Positions 30,915 to 36,744 of a DNA stretch of 36,744 bases are shown one piece after another; the stretch's first letter is position 1, and every line of letters begins with the position of its first letter. The notes beneath the pieces are model-generated. The model saw only the letters and a program-made list of their open reading frames with translations. It did no database searches and had not been told where the DNA came from. The DNA is from Candidatus Solirubrobacter pratensis (GTDB lineage: Bacteria > Actinomycetota > Thermoleophilia > Solirubrobacterales > Solirubrobacteraceae). The stretch covers positions 1 to 36,744 of the forward strand of contig NZ_AUEK01000022.1 in assembly GCF_000425945.1 (NCBI RefSeq), given 5' to 3'. A program made the position numbers and the translations under genes.

Positions 30915-31140
30915 GGCGGCGCCTGCTTCGGAGGCTCGGCCGGCGGCGCGAGGTCGACGGCCTCGATGATGCGCCGCGCCTCGCGCTCGGCCTCGCGGCG
31001 TTGAGCCCGTCCTTCTCGCCGCGGGCGCGGACCTCGCCGACCCGGCGGTTGCGTTGGCGGCCATCCGGCGATCGCCGGCGAACGTAATAGGCACCCCACT
31101 TGACGTAGAGGTGGCTCCGCCCCGCCGGGACCGATGCCAC
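30915..31140 (-). pseudogene. Tyrosine-recombinase (integrase) N-terminal relic, frameshifted
   Basis: From GTG 31140 the minus strand reads SHLYVKWGAYYVRRRSPDGR, then QRNRRVGEVRARGEKDGL, the N-terminal arm-binding part of actinobacterial phage-type integrases. At about 31000 the reading shifts by one frame to REAEREARRIIEAVDLAPPA, which continues the same domain. The core-binding and catalytic domains are missing. The relic is opposite in strand to the integrase C-terminal relic at 34962. It points to a decayed integrative element. About 230 bases between the terminator at 30684 and this relic hold nothing I recognise. Confidence 0.6.
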
Positions 31141-31169
31141 TTGGCAATTTACATTGCTGTCTATATAGT
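31141..31169 (+). promoter_or_regulatory. Near-consensus sigma-70-type promoter of the MarR-MFS operon
   Basis: TTGGCA (31141-31146), 17 bases, then TATAGT (31164-31169). The GTG start at 31177 follows 7 bases after the -10 box, so the transcript is probably leaderless. The -10 region also forms CTATATAG, a small palindrome the MarR protein could bind. AT content here is far above the surroundings. Confidence 0.7.
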
Positions 31170-31176
31170 TCCCTAT

Positions 31177-31650
31177 GTGATTTCCTCGACCACGAGCTCT
31201 GCGATCGACCGCGAGCAGCTACTCGACCACCTCTCGTCGCATCTGCTGCAGAGGACTTCGCTCGTGACGAGGCTGCTCGTCAAGGGGTCGCGCCACGAGC
31301 TCTCTCGGAGCGAGGGCGGGGTCCTGAAGACCCTGACCGCGGGACCGCGGCGGATCACCGAGCTTGCGGAGCTGGAGGGACTCGCTCAGCCCTCGATGAC
31401 GCTGCTGGTCAGGCGGTTGGAGGAAAGGGGCTGGGTGAAGCGTGATCGTAAGCCGGACGATGGCCGCGTCGTCGTGATCTCGATCACCGAAGCCGGAGCC
31501 ACGGCGCTCGAGATGTTCCGCACGGAGTATCGCGCCGTGCTGCGGGCCCACATCGGGACGATGTCCGACGAGCAGCTGACCGCGCTCGAGAACGCGACGG
31601 AGGCGCTCGGGTCACTCATCGACGTGCTGCAGGGCGGTGGTCGCGCGTGA
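31177..31650 (+). CDS. MarR-family transcriptional regulator of the exporter operon
   Basis: The protein is 157 residues from GTG 31177. The winged helix is clear: GGVLKTLTAGPRRITELAEL, EGLAQPSMTLLVRRLEERGW, VKRDRKPDDGRVVVISITEAG. Starting at GTG 31177 is supported by the promoter directly upstream; the longer open frame would run through it. The stop overlaps the GTG of the MFS gene by four bases, so the two are coupled. MarR proteins beside MFS exporters usually repress them until a toxic or phenolic ligand binds. Confidence 0.88.
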   Translation: MISSTTSSAIDREQLLDHLSSHLLQRTSLVTRLLVKGSRHELSRSEGGVLKTLTAGPRRITELAELEGLAQPSMTLLVRRLEERGWVKRDRKPDDGRVVVISITEAGATALEMFRTEYRAVLRAHIGTMSDEQLTALENATEALGSLIDVLQGGGRA

Positions 31651-33344
31651 GCCCTCATGGCAGCTCGTTCTTCTCCCAGCCGAAGTCGGTGTGGGCGGTC
31701 GCGTTTGCGGCAGTCGTCTCGTTCATGGGCCTCGGGCTCGTGGATCCGATCCTGCCGGCGATCGCGCACGATCTCGACGCGTCTCCGAGTGACGTCGAGC
31801 TGCTGTTCACGAGCTACTTCGCGTTCACCGGCATCTCGATGCTCGTGTCGAGCGTCGTCGCAAGCCGGATCGGCACCAAGCGGACGTTGCTGGCCGGCCT
31901 GTCGCTGATCATCGTCTTCAGCGCCCTGGCGGGTGCCTCGAACAGCATCGGCGCAATCGTCGGTCTGCGCGCCGGCTGGGGGCTCGGGAACGCGCTGTTC
32001 ATCGCGACCGCGCTGGCGGTGATCGTCGGTGCGGCGAGCGGCGGTGTGGCCGGAGCGGTGATGCTCTATGAGGCGGCGCTCGGGCTGGGGATCTCGGTGG
32101 GTCCCCTGCTTGGCGGCGAGCTCGGGGGGGTGAGTTGGCGCGGCCCGTTCTTCGGCGTCGCGGTGCTGATGGCGATCGGGTTCATCGCGATCGCGAAGTT
32201 CCTGCCCCCGACCCCACCGCCACCCGCGCAGGAGCGCGTCTCGGTGCTGGAGCCGCTGCGCGCCCTGCGCCACCGCCCCATCCGCGGCAGCGGCCTCACC
32301 GCGATCTTTTACAACTTCGGCTTCTTCACGCTCCTCGGCTACGCACCGTTCCCGCTGCACCTCGGGATCCACGAGCTCGGCTACACGTTCACCGCCTGGG
32401 GGCTCATGCTCGCCGTCTTCGCCGTGTTCGTCGCGCCGCGCCTGTCAAGCCGCTTCGGCGATGTGCGCGGCTTGGCGGCAGCGCTGGCGGGCATCGTCGC
32501 GGTCCTTGTGGTGATGGGCGTGCTTCACGACTCCCAGACGGCGCTGATCGTCTGCGTGATCGTGTCCGGCTCGTTCTTCGGCATCACCAACACGCTGATG
32601 ACCCAGGTGGTGATGGAGTCCGCCCCGGTGCCGCGTCCGATCGCGTCCTCCGCCTACAGCTTCGTGCGCTTCTGCGGCGGCGCCATCGCACCGTTCGTCG
32701 CCGGCAAGCTCGCCGAGCACGTCAGCGTCCAAGCCCCCTTCTACCTCGGTGCCGCGATGACCGCGATCGCCATCGGCGTGCTCTGGCTCTATCGCACCGC
32801 GCTCGTGCCGGTTGCCGAGACCGCGCCGTCCCTCGCCGAGGAGCCCGCCGATGACCGCGGCGCGCTCGTCGTCGCGGTCGCCGGGCCCAGCGCTCGCGAG
32901 GTGTGCGCGATGATCGTGCCGCTCGCTCGCGCCCGCGCGACGCGGGTACACGTGCTGCACGTCGTCGAACGCGACGTCCTCGCCGGCGAGGACGCCATCG
33001 ACCTCGAGTCGACCGCCGCCGCGAACGACCTGGTCGAGTCCTGCACCGCAGAGCTGCGCCAGGCCGACGTCGCGGTGGTCGGCGAGTTGCTGCACGCCGT
33101 CGGCTCCCACGTCGATGTCGCCAGGCGGATCCTGGGGCGCGCCGCCGAGCTCTCGGCGACCGCGATCGTGCTCGGGCCGGAGACCCGCCATGGCCCGCTC
33201 GGAGCCCACGTCGGCGCCGTTATCGCCCGCGACGCCCACAGCCACGTGATCATCCTGCACCCGGCAGCGGGCCCGCTCGGCCGCCCCGACGGTCGCCCCC
33301 GTCCGATGAACCCGGCGCAGCTATGGCAGACGAGCGGGACATAG
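31647..33344 (+). CDS. MFS drug-type transporter fused to a C-terminal UspA-like domain
   Basis: Of 565 residues, the first 395 or so form a 12-segment major facilitator (FMGLGLVDPILPAIAHDLDA, then the loop ASRIGTKRTLLAGLSL) of the drug:H+ antiporter kind. From about residue 401 a soluble domain follows: DDRGALVVAVAGPSAREVCA, RVHVLHVVERDVLAGEDAID, and LSATAIVLGPETRHGPLGAH. This has the layout of a universal stress protein, with a weak version of the G-2x-G-9x-G(S/T) nucleotide motif near the end. Such a fusion could let nucleotide level or stress control export. The GTG start is fixed by GTGA overlap with the MarR stop. Its end overlaps a separate UspA gene by 22 bases. Confidence 0.87.
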   Translation: MSPHGSSFFSQPKSVWAVAFAAVVSFMGLGLVDPILPAIAHDLDASPSDVELLFTSYFAFTGISMLVSSVVASRIGTKRTLLAGLSLIIVFSALAGASNSIGAIVGLRAGWGLGNALFIATALAVIVGAASGGVAGAVMLYEAALGLGISVGPLLGGELGGVSWRGPFFGVAVLMAIGFIAIAKFLPPTPPPPAQERVSVLEPLRALRHRPIRGSGLTAIFYNFGFFTLLGYAPFPLHLGIHELGYTFTAWGLMLAVFAVFVAPRLSSRFGDVRGLAAALAGIVAVLVVMGVLHDSQTALIVCVIVSGSFFGITNTLMTQVVMESAPVPRPIASSAYSFVRFCGGAIAPFVAGKLAEHVSVQAPFYLGAAMTAIAIGVLWLYRTALVPVAETAPSLAEEPADDRGALVVAVAGPSAREVCAMIVPLARARATRVHVLHVVERDVLAGEDAIDLESTAAANDLVESCTAELRQADVAVVGELLHAVGSHVDVARRILGRAAELSATAIVLGPETRHGPLGAHVGAVIARDAHSHVIILHPAAGPLGRPDGRPRPMNPAQLWQTSGT

Positions 33345-33844
33345 ACCCCCGCCTCCCGTCGGAATACAGCGCGTCGCATCCCGTCCCCGCTGAACTCGGG
33401 CGAGCGGACGACATAGCCGTGGTCATCGGCCTCGACGGCTCCGACACCTCCTGGGATGCATTCTGGTGGGGATGCGGGCAGGCCCGGCGCTTGAACCGAC
33501 GTGCCGTTGCCGTATTCGTCAGCCCCACGATCGATGCCGGCAGCGGGCTGGCCTTGGCGCTCGGCTGTTCCTGCGATTGCGAGGACATCGACCGCCGCGT
33601 TACCGAACGGGCGATCGAGCTGGCCGGCGAAGTCAACCGGCACGCGGCCGACCACGGGTTGGACGTCTTGTTCGTGCATGCCCGCGGCGAACCGGTCCAA
33701 GAGCTCTTGCGGGTCGCCGAGGCGGTCCGATCTGACCTGATCGTGGTCGGCAGACCCACCCGAGCCCTTCACCGGATAGCCGGCTCACTCGGGCGTCGCC
33801 TGATCGGCCGGAGCACAGCACCGGTCGTCGCGGTCGTCCCGTGA
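33323..33844 (+). CDS. Universal stress protein (UspA) family protein
   Basis: The 173-residue protein begins MADERDIDPRLPSEYSASHP and has VVIGLDGSDTSWDAFWWGCG at about residue 32, the usual first strand with the Asp. EVNRHAADHGLDVLFVHARG follows, then SDLIVVGRPTRALHRIAGSL and STAPVVAVVP at the end. The ATP-binding glycine motif is only partly kept. ATG 33323 lies inside the end of the transporter gene in another frame, which implies coupled translation. It may dimerise with the UspA-like domain of the transporter; that is inference. Confidence 0.85.
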   Translation: MADERDIDPRLPSEYSASHPVPAELGRADDIAVVIGLDGSDTSWDAFWWGCGQARRLNRRAVAVFVSPTIDAGSGLALALGCSCDCEDIDRRVTERAIELAGEVNRHAADHGLDVLFVHARGEPVQELLRVAEAVRSDLIVVGRPTRALHRIAGSLGRRLIGRSTAPVVAVVP

Positions 33845-34108
33845 CGACGACTCGATCGTTCCGCCGCGTGCAGGCATCGACGCACGGTCACGCCACTGCG
33901 CGGCCGGCCTTAGCTCGCGGCGCCGCGTCCGTCGGCGTCTTCGCATCGTGGTCACGCTGCGAGCCTCCGGACTGAAGGCGCATCTGCGGCGACTTCGGCT
34001 CGAGTCCCTTCGCTCGCACTGTGGCGCCGCCCAGGCGCTCAGCTTACCCTAAGCAGTGTCGCGAGCTTCGACGCTCGGGTCATGCACTCCGTGCAAACGA
34101 AGGCCTCA

Positions 34109-34606
34109 TCAGCGCAGGATCGCGGACGCGGTGGCGACCTTCATGACGAGCCGGTTGGAGCCCTCGATTGCGTGGAAGTCGTGGTGGCGGTAGAAGCGGT
34201 GCGCTGTGTCATCGATCGCGTCGACGACGATCACGCGGCCGCCGGCCCGGTCGGCGGCTTCGACGATCCGTTCGAGCGCGTCGAGGAGCAATTGGGTGCC
34301 GAGCCCTTGACCGTGGAGGGCTTGGGCGAGCGCGAGTCGACCGATCAGGTAGCCCGGCACGTGCCTGTAGCCGCCGCTGAGCGATCGGCTGGGAAGGTCG
34401 ATACGCGCGATCTGCGTCGGCGCGATCGCGTGGTAGGCGACGACGGTGCGTTCTCCGAGCCTGGTCCATGCGGTCGTTCGCGAGCTGCCTGCGCGGTGAG
34501 CGCGGAGCGCATCTCGCTGGAGCCAGCGGTCGAGCGACTCGTTGCCGGAGTGGAACTGAGATGCGTCGTGGTCTTCAGCGAGCGGCTGAGAGTCCCACTC
34601 GCTCAC
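34109..34606 (-). CDS. GNAT acetyltransferase toxin (TacT-like) of a type II toxin-antitoxin pair
   Basis: The 165-residue protein has the layout of GNAT toxins: PLAEDHDASQFHSGNESLDR at the N-terminus, the acetyl-CoA loop LALAQALHGQGLGTQLLLDA (Q/R-x-x-G-x-G/A pattern) at about residue 97, and HRFYRHHDFHAI near the end with the catalytic-type Tyr. Such toxins acetylate the amino acid on charged tRNAs and stop translation; this is known for the family, not shown here. GTG 34606 overlaps the antitoxin stop by four bases, the standard arrangement. Confidence 0.88.
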   Translation of the reverse strand: MSEWDSQPLAEDHDASQFHSGNESLDRWLQRDALRAHRAGSSRTTAWTRLGERTVVAYHAIAPTQIARIDLPSRSLSGGYRHVPGYLIGRLALAQALHGQGLGTQLLLDALERIVEAADRAGGRVIVVDAIDDTAHRFYRHHDFHAIEGSNRLVMKVATASAILR

Positions 34607-34872
34607 CGGCGTGTGTATCGGCGCGGGCTCCGCGCAGCGTCGGCCAGCCGGGGCGCCTCGTCGGGCTCGTCGAGGGCGGCGACGAACGCGTCGAACTGAT
34701 CGGCCGGCATCAGGGTCAGATCCGCCCGCCCCAGCACTCGTCCAGCTTCCTCCGTGGCCGCTTCGAGCACGAATGCCGAGACGGATACGCGGCGGGCGGC
34801 GGCCGCCGCCGTGATCAGCGCTTCGCTCTCGACGTCTGCACGCATCTCGATGCGCTTGGTTCGCGTAGCCAT
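34603..34872 (-). CDS. DUF1778 antitoxin (TacA-like, ribbon-helix-helix)
   Basis: The 89-residue protein opens MATRTKRIEMRADVESEALI followed by TAAAAARRVSVSAFVLEAATEEAG, the ribbon-helix-helix of DUF1778 antitoxins. The C-terminal half (LMPADQFDAFVAALDEPDEA) would wrap the toxin. The start is at ATG 34872, just after its promoter, with the TA operator inside the promoter spacer. It is co-translated with the GNAT toxin gene. The pair lies between two groups of integrase relics, a common setting for such modules. Confidence 0.88.
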   Translation of the reverse strand: MATRTKRIEMRADVESEALITAAAAARRVSVSAFVLEAATEEAGRVLGRADLTLMPADQFDAFVAALDEPDEAPRLADAARSPRRYTRR

Positions 34873-34878
34873 ATCCTC

Positions 34879-34907
34879 AGTGTACGGCACTTGTACGGTG
34901 CCGCCAA
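34879..34907 (-). promoter_or_regulatory. Promoter and operator of the toxin-antitoxin pair
   Basis: On the minus strand TTGGCG (34907-34902), 17 bases, then TACACT (34884-34879), six bases before the ATG, so the leader is minimal. TGTACGG occurs twice on the plus strand (34881-34887, 34892-34898), 11 bases apart or one helical turn. CGGCAC and GTGCCG (34885-34890, 34898-34903) are inverted. These fit binding of a ribbon-helix-helix antitoxin. Confidence 0.65.
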
Positions 34908-34921
34908 CCGCACCGACGGAG

Positions 34922-34963
34922 GACGGGGTGCAATCCGGGGTGCAAATCGAGCAGAACTGAGGC
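34922..34963 (+). pseudogene. Relic of an integrase-gene tail (DGVQ... repeat, right copy)
   Basis: It reads DGVQSGVQIEQN then stop and is an imperfect direct repeat of 19060-19096 in the same orientation, about 15.9 kb away. It lies just before a detached integrase catalytic fragment, so integrase pieces here are out of order. Confidence 0.4.
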
Positions 34964-35297
34964 CTGGGTGCGGAATGAGCACTCGGGCGAGGGCAAATCG
35001 GACCTGAGCACCAGGCGCTCGGTGCCGATGATGGACCGGCTGACCACCGAGCTGGTGAAGCGGCGGCTGCGGACCGTGTACGGCGACGAGGACGACCTGT
35101 TCTTCGGTCACCCAGAGCTCGGCACGCCTCTTGATCGAACCAAGGTCTCACGCAGCTTCCAGGACGCCTGCAGGGAGGCAGGCGTTCGCGTAATCCGCTT
35201 CCACGACCTCCGCCACACGTTCGGCACGACCCTCGCGGCCGCCGGCGTGCCGCTGCGGACGATCCAGGAGTACCTGGGCCACGGCGAAGGAGCCGGC
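34962..35297 (+). pseudogene. Tyrosine-recombinase (integrase) C-terminal relic
   Basis: The frame reads STRRSVPMMDRLTTELVKRR, DEDDLFFGHPELGTPLDRTK, then FHDLRHTFGTTLAAAGVPLR and TIQEYLGHGE. HDLRHTFGT is the box II region with the catalytic H-x-x-R, and LGH is the third conserved His. The first catalytic Arg and N-terminal domains are missing. After LGHGE the homology ends before the catalytic Tyr. It is therefore inactive. It may come from the same family as the N-terminal relic at 30915-31140, but on the other strand. Confidence 0.75.
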
Positions 35298-35300
35298 AGA

Positions 35301-35405
35301 CCCACGCGACCGGCTCAACGAGCGCATGGAGTTCCTCGCCGCGATGGAAGAGGTCAGGCGTCTCCCAAAACGAGTGCGACAGGTCGTCGTCGTGCGCTCT
35401 CAGGT
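35301..35405 (+). pseudogene. Sigma region-4-like scrap
   Basis: In the frame DPRDRLNERMEFLAAMEEVR, RLPKRVRQVVVVRSQVPG resembles the start of sigma region 4. It aligns by eye with the truncated protein at 549-1004 (DQRDQYAIRDDVEDAFSILE, RLPPRLQRIAMLRALGLR). It has no start and loses similarity after about 35 residues. The call is tentative. Confidence 0.3.
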
Positions 35406-35438
35406 CCCTGGCGTCGAGCCGCGCTCGCAGACGCTCCT

Positions 35439-36202
35439 CGCGCGACCCGAACCCGGCTGGACCTGTCCGAGGACGAAGCGCGGGCGCTGCATGCGGGCCT
35501 CCAGGAAGCGCTGGGAGCCAGGTTGCTGAGCCCGCCGCACGATGCCGCCGCGCGGGCGCTGCTCGCGCGGCTCAACGCCAAGGTCCCGGCATGGCTTGAG
35601 CGCGCGCCGATCCGAGGTGAGGCCGGGTACCTGGTCGCAGCCGAGGCCGTGCTCCGTGCGCTCACCGACGCCCGAGCAACAAGGACGCATCGCACTTTCG
35701 GATGACGAGCTCGCGATCGCGCTCGGCGCTGCGAAGCCGATCGGCGTCTCCATCTCCGACGTCCTCTTGCGCATGCGCCGCGACAAGCTGATCCGCGACG
35801 TCGCCACCCGCGACGGCCGGCGACCGCTGCGATCGGCAGCGCCGGCGGGCCGACGCCTGCTCGCGGCGCGTGACGGATCAGTGAGTGGGGAAGAGTGGCG
35901 AGTCTCCGACGCGGGCAGCCTCGCGGAGCTGATCTACCGGGAGCTTCGCCCCGGCCGCGAAGGCTTCCGACCGGCCGTCCAAGCCATCGGCCGGCTCTCC
36001 AACCCAAGGTTCGACGTCCTCACCGACGAGCTCCGTGCCAGCGGCCTGCTTGAGCCCGCGACGGAAGATCTGTGCCGCCTCGTTCTCACCGATGCCCGGC
36101 CTCCGCCGCGCCGAGAATCGCATCCGCCAGACCTTGCTTCGGCACCTGCTTCTCCGCGAACTCATCCCGCCGCCGCTCCCCTACAACGCGGCAGTGGAGT
36201 GA
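35439..36202 (+). pseudogene. Unrecognised gene broken over three reading frames
   Basis: I do not recognise the family. Coding-like sequence runs in one frame from 35439 (LDLSEDEARALHAGLQEALG, VPAWLERAPIRGEAGYLVAA, EAVLRALTDA). At about 35670 it moves to the next frame (PEQQGRIALSDDELAIALGA, ISDVLLRMRRDKLIRDVATR, GSLAELIYRELRPGREGFRP). At about 36092 it moves again (LRRAENRIRQTLLRHLLLRE, LIPPPLPYNAAVE, stop 36200-36202). The segments look alike in codon use and are contiguous, so two single-base frameshifts in one old gene explain them best. The alternative is a real ORF in the middle frame that ends at 36231. Confidence 0.45.
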
Positions 36203-36233
36203 CCGACGGCATGATCGTCGAACGCTGGTAACC

Positions 36234-36257
36234 GGCCGGGCGCGTGAGCGCCCGGCC
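36234..36257. terminator. Bidirectional terminator hairpin
   Basis: GGCCGGGCGC and GCGCCCGGCC form a perfect 10-base stem with loop GTGA. It lies between the plus-strand frame ending at 36231 and the minus-strand gene ending at 36268, so it can serve both. Confidence 0.65.
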
Positions 36258-36267
36258 AGTGTGCGTG

Positions 36268-36744
36268 TTACGGATTGGTCGTCGCCAGCGTGAACGTCAC
36301 CGGCGCGCTGTAGGTCCCGGTGCGTAGCCGGTCGTTTGCGCCGATGTGCTGGCCGAACGTGATCGTCACCGGGTCATTGGACACCTCGGCGCTCCAGCTT
36401 GCCTTGCTGAACGCGATCGCCACCGGCGAGGCCAGCGTGGACGCGCCGTTGCGCAGGTACACCGGGCCGCTGGCGCTCAGCGTGGCGTCCCCGGCGGTGC
36501 TGATCACGTTCGCGGTCGTCTGCGCCGTGTAGTCGCGTGCCACACCGGGCTGGAGGGCGCCGAATGACGCCGGCCCGCCCAGCGTCAGCGACAGCGTCGC
36601 CGGCACCGTCGCGCCGGCGACGCCCGTCACGCTCGCGGACGTGGGGGTCGGCGTCGGGGTCGGCGTTGCGGTTGGGGTTGGGGTTGGGGTCGGGGTCGGG
36701 GTCGGCGTTGGGGTCGGGGTCGGCGTTGGGGTCGGGGTCGGCGT
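36268..36744 (-). CDS. Secreted or surface protein, C-terminal domain with Pro-Thr linker (5' part outside window)
   Basis: The minus-strand frame is open from the right edge. It starts with about 33 residues of alternating Thr-Pro, a flexible extracellular linker. A beta-sandwich-like domain of about 110 residues follows: VPATLSLTLGGPASFGALQP, GVARDYTAQTTANVISTAGD, FGQHIGANDRLRTGTYSAPV, ending TFTLATTNP. I recall this C-terminal module from secreted actinobacterial proteins, attached to varied enzymes or lectin-like parts. The catalytic or binding portion lies beyond the window. No anchor or sorting signal follows the domain. Confidence 0.8.
   Translation of the reverse strand, partial: TPTPTPTPTPTPTPTPTPTPTPTPTATPTPTPTPTSASVTGVAGATVPATLSLTLGGPASFGALQPGVARDYTAQTTANVISTAGDATLSASGPVYLRNGASTLASPVAIAFSKASWSAEVSNDPVTITFGQHIGANDRLRTGTYSAPVTFTLATTNP
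36642..36744 (+). repeat. Six-base G-rich tandem repeat (GGGGTC/GGCGTT variants)
   Basis: About 17 units of six bases, varying among GGGGTC, GGCGTC, GGCGTT and GGGGTT, continue to the window edge. On the other strand each unit encodes Thr-Pro. Variation is only at positions that keep the coding. The G-rich strand has many GGGG runs three bases or more apart and could form G-quadruplexes or slip. Confidence 0.85.

Noticed and set aside
34042..34054. GCTTA-CCC-TAAGC inverted repeat between the UspA and GNAT genes
   Set aside because: Short arms, no T run and not next to a start; too weak to call an operator or terminator.
1..36744. CRISPR arrays, phage structural genes, biosynthetic gene clusters
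   Set aside because: No spaced repeats, structural phage proteins or synthase modules were seen; the only tandem array is the Thr-Pro coding repeat.

Overview
This is a high-GC window, mostly on tight, overlapping operons with GTG starts and several starts that look leaderless. The gene content suggests an actinobacterium: Liv- and Rbs-type ABC systems with lipoprotein binding proteins, IclR, GntR/FCD and MarR regulators, and a sigma-like relic. I would guess Thermoleophilia/Solirubrobacterales, but that is inference from protein style only.

Layout. 1-1126: the end of an IS3-family transposase gene and a sigma-70-like gene cut short in region 4. 1127-14257: an aromatic-compound catabolic region. 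It holds a quinone-oxidoreductase-like protein, an IclR regulator, and a long plus-strand operon (3133-10997) for a branched-chain/aromatic-acid type ABC importer, a gentisate-type bicupin dioxygenase, a small unknown membrane protein and an aldehyde dehydrogenase. A flavin reductase and a fumarylacetoacetate-hydrolase (FAH) family protein lie on the minus strand, divergent from an aryl-alcohol dehydrogenase and a MarR regulator. The same dyad, core TTCGTTG-NN-CAACGAA, lies in front of the IclR gene, the ABC operon, both sides of the divergent pair and the MarR gene, so these units probably form one regulon.

14277-19047: a collapsed Gfo/Idh/MocA pseudogene, then a second aromatic operon on the minus strand (FAH-family hydrolase, VOC extradiol dioxygenase, SnoaL-like protein, FAD phenol-type monooxygenase). 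It is divergent from a GntR/FCD regulator with two matching operators.

19048-19786: a relic attachment region. It has the tail of an integrase gene, the 3' half of a tRNA-Pro(GGG) gene with its terminator, and about 500 bases without a recognisable gene. 19787-23216: a secreted GH97 alpha-glucosidase-like enzyme divergent from a LacI regulator. 23282-23472: a frameshifted metallo-beta-lactamase fragment.

23579-30620: a sugar locus that fits L-fucose use by the non-phosphorylated route. It has a GntR/FCD regulator with three operators, an L-fuconate-dehydratase-like enolase, an L-rhamnose/L-fucose-type mutarotase, an aldo/keto reductase and a complete Rbs-type ABC importer, closed by a strong hairpin.

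30900-36744: accessory and relic DNA. An integrase N-terminal relic comes first, then a MarR-MFS/UspA fusion-UspA operon with a near-consensus leaderless promoter. A DUF1778-GNAT toxin-antitoxin pair follows, then an integrase C-terminal relic, a sigma region-4-like scrap, a gene broken over three frames, and the C-terminal part of a secreted protein with a Pro-Thr linker that runs off the right edge.
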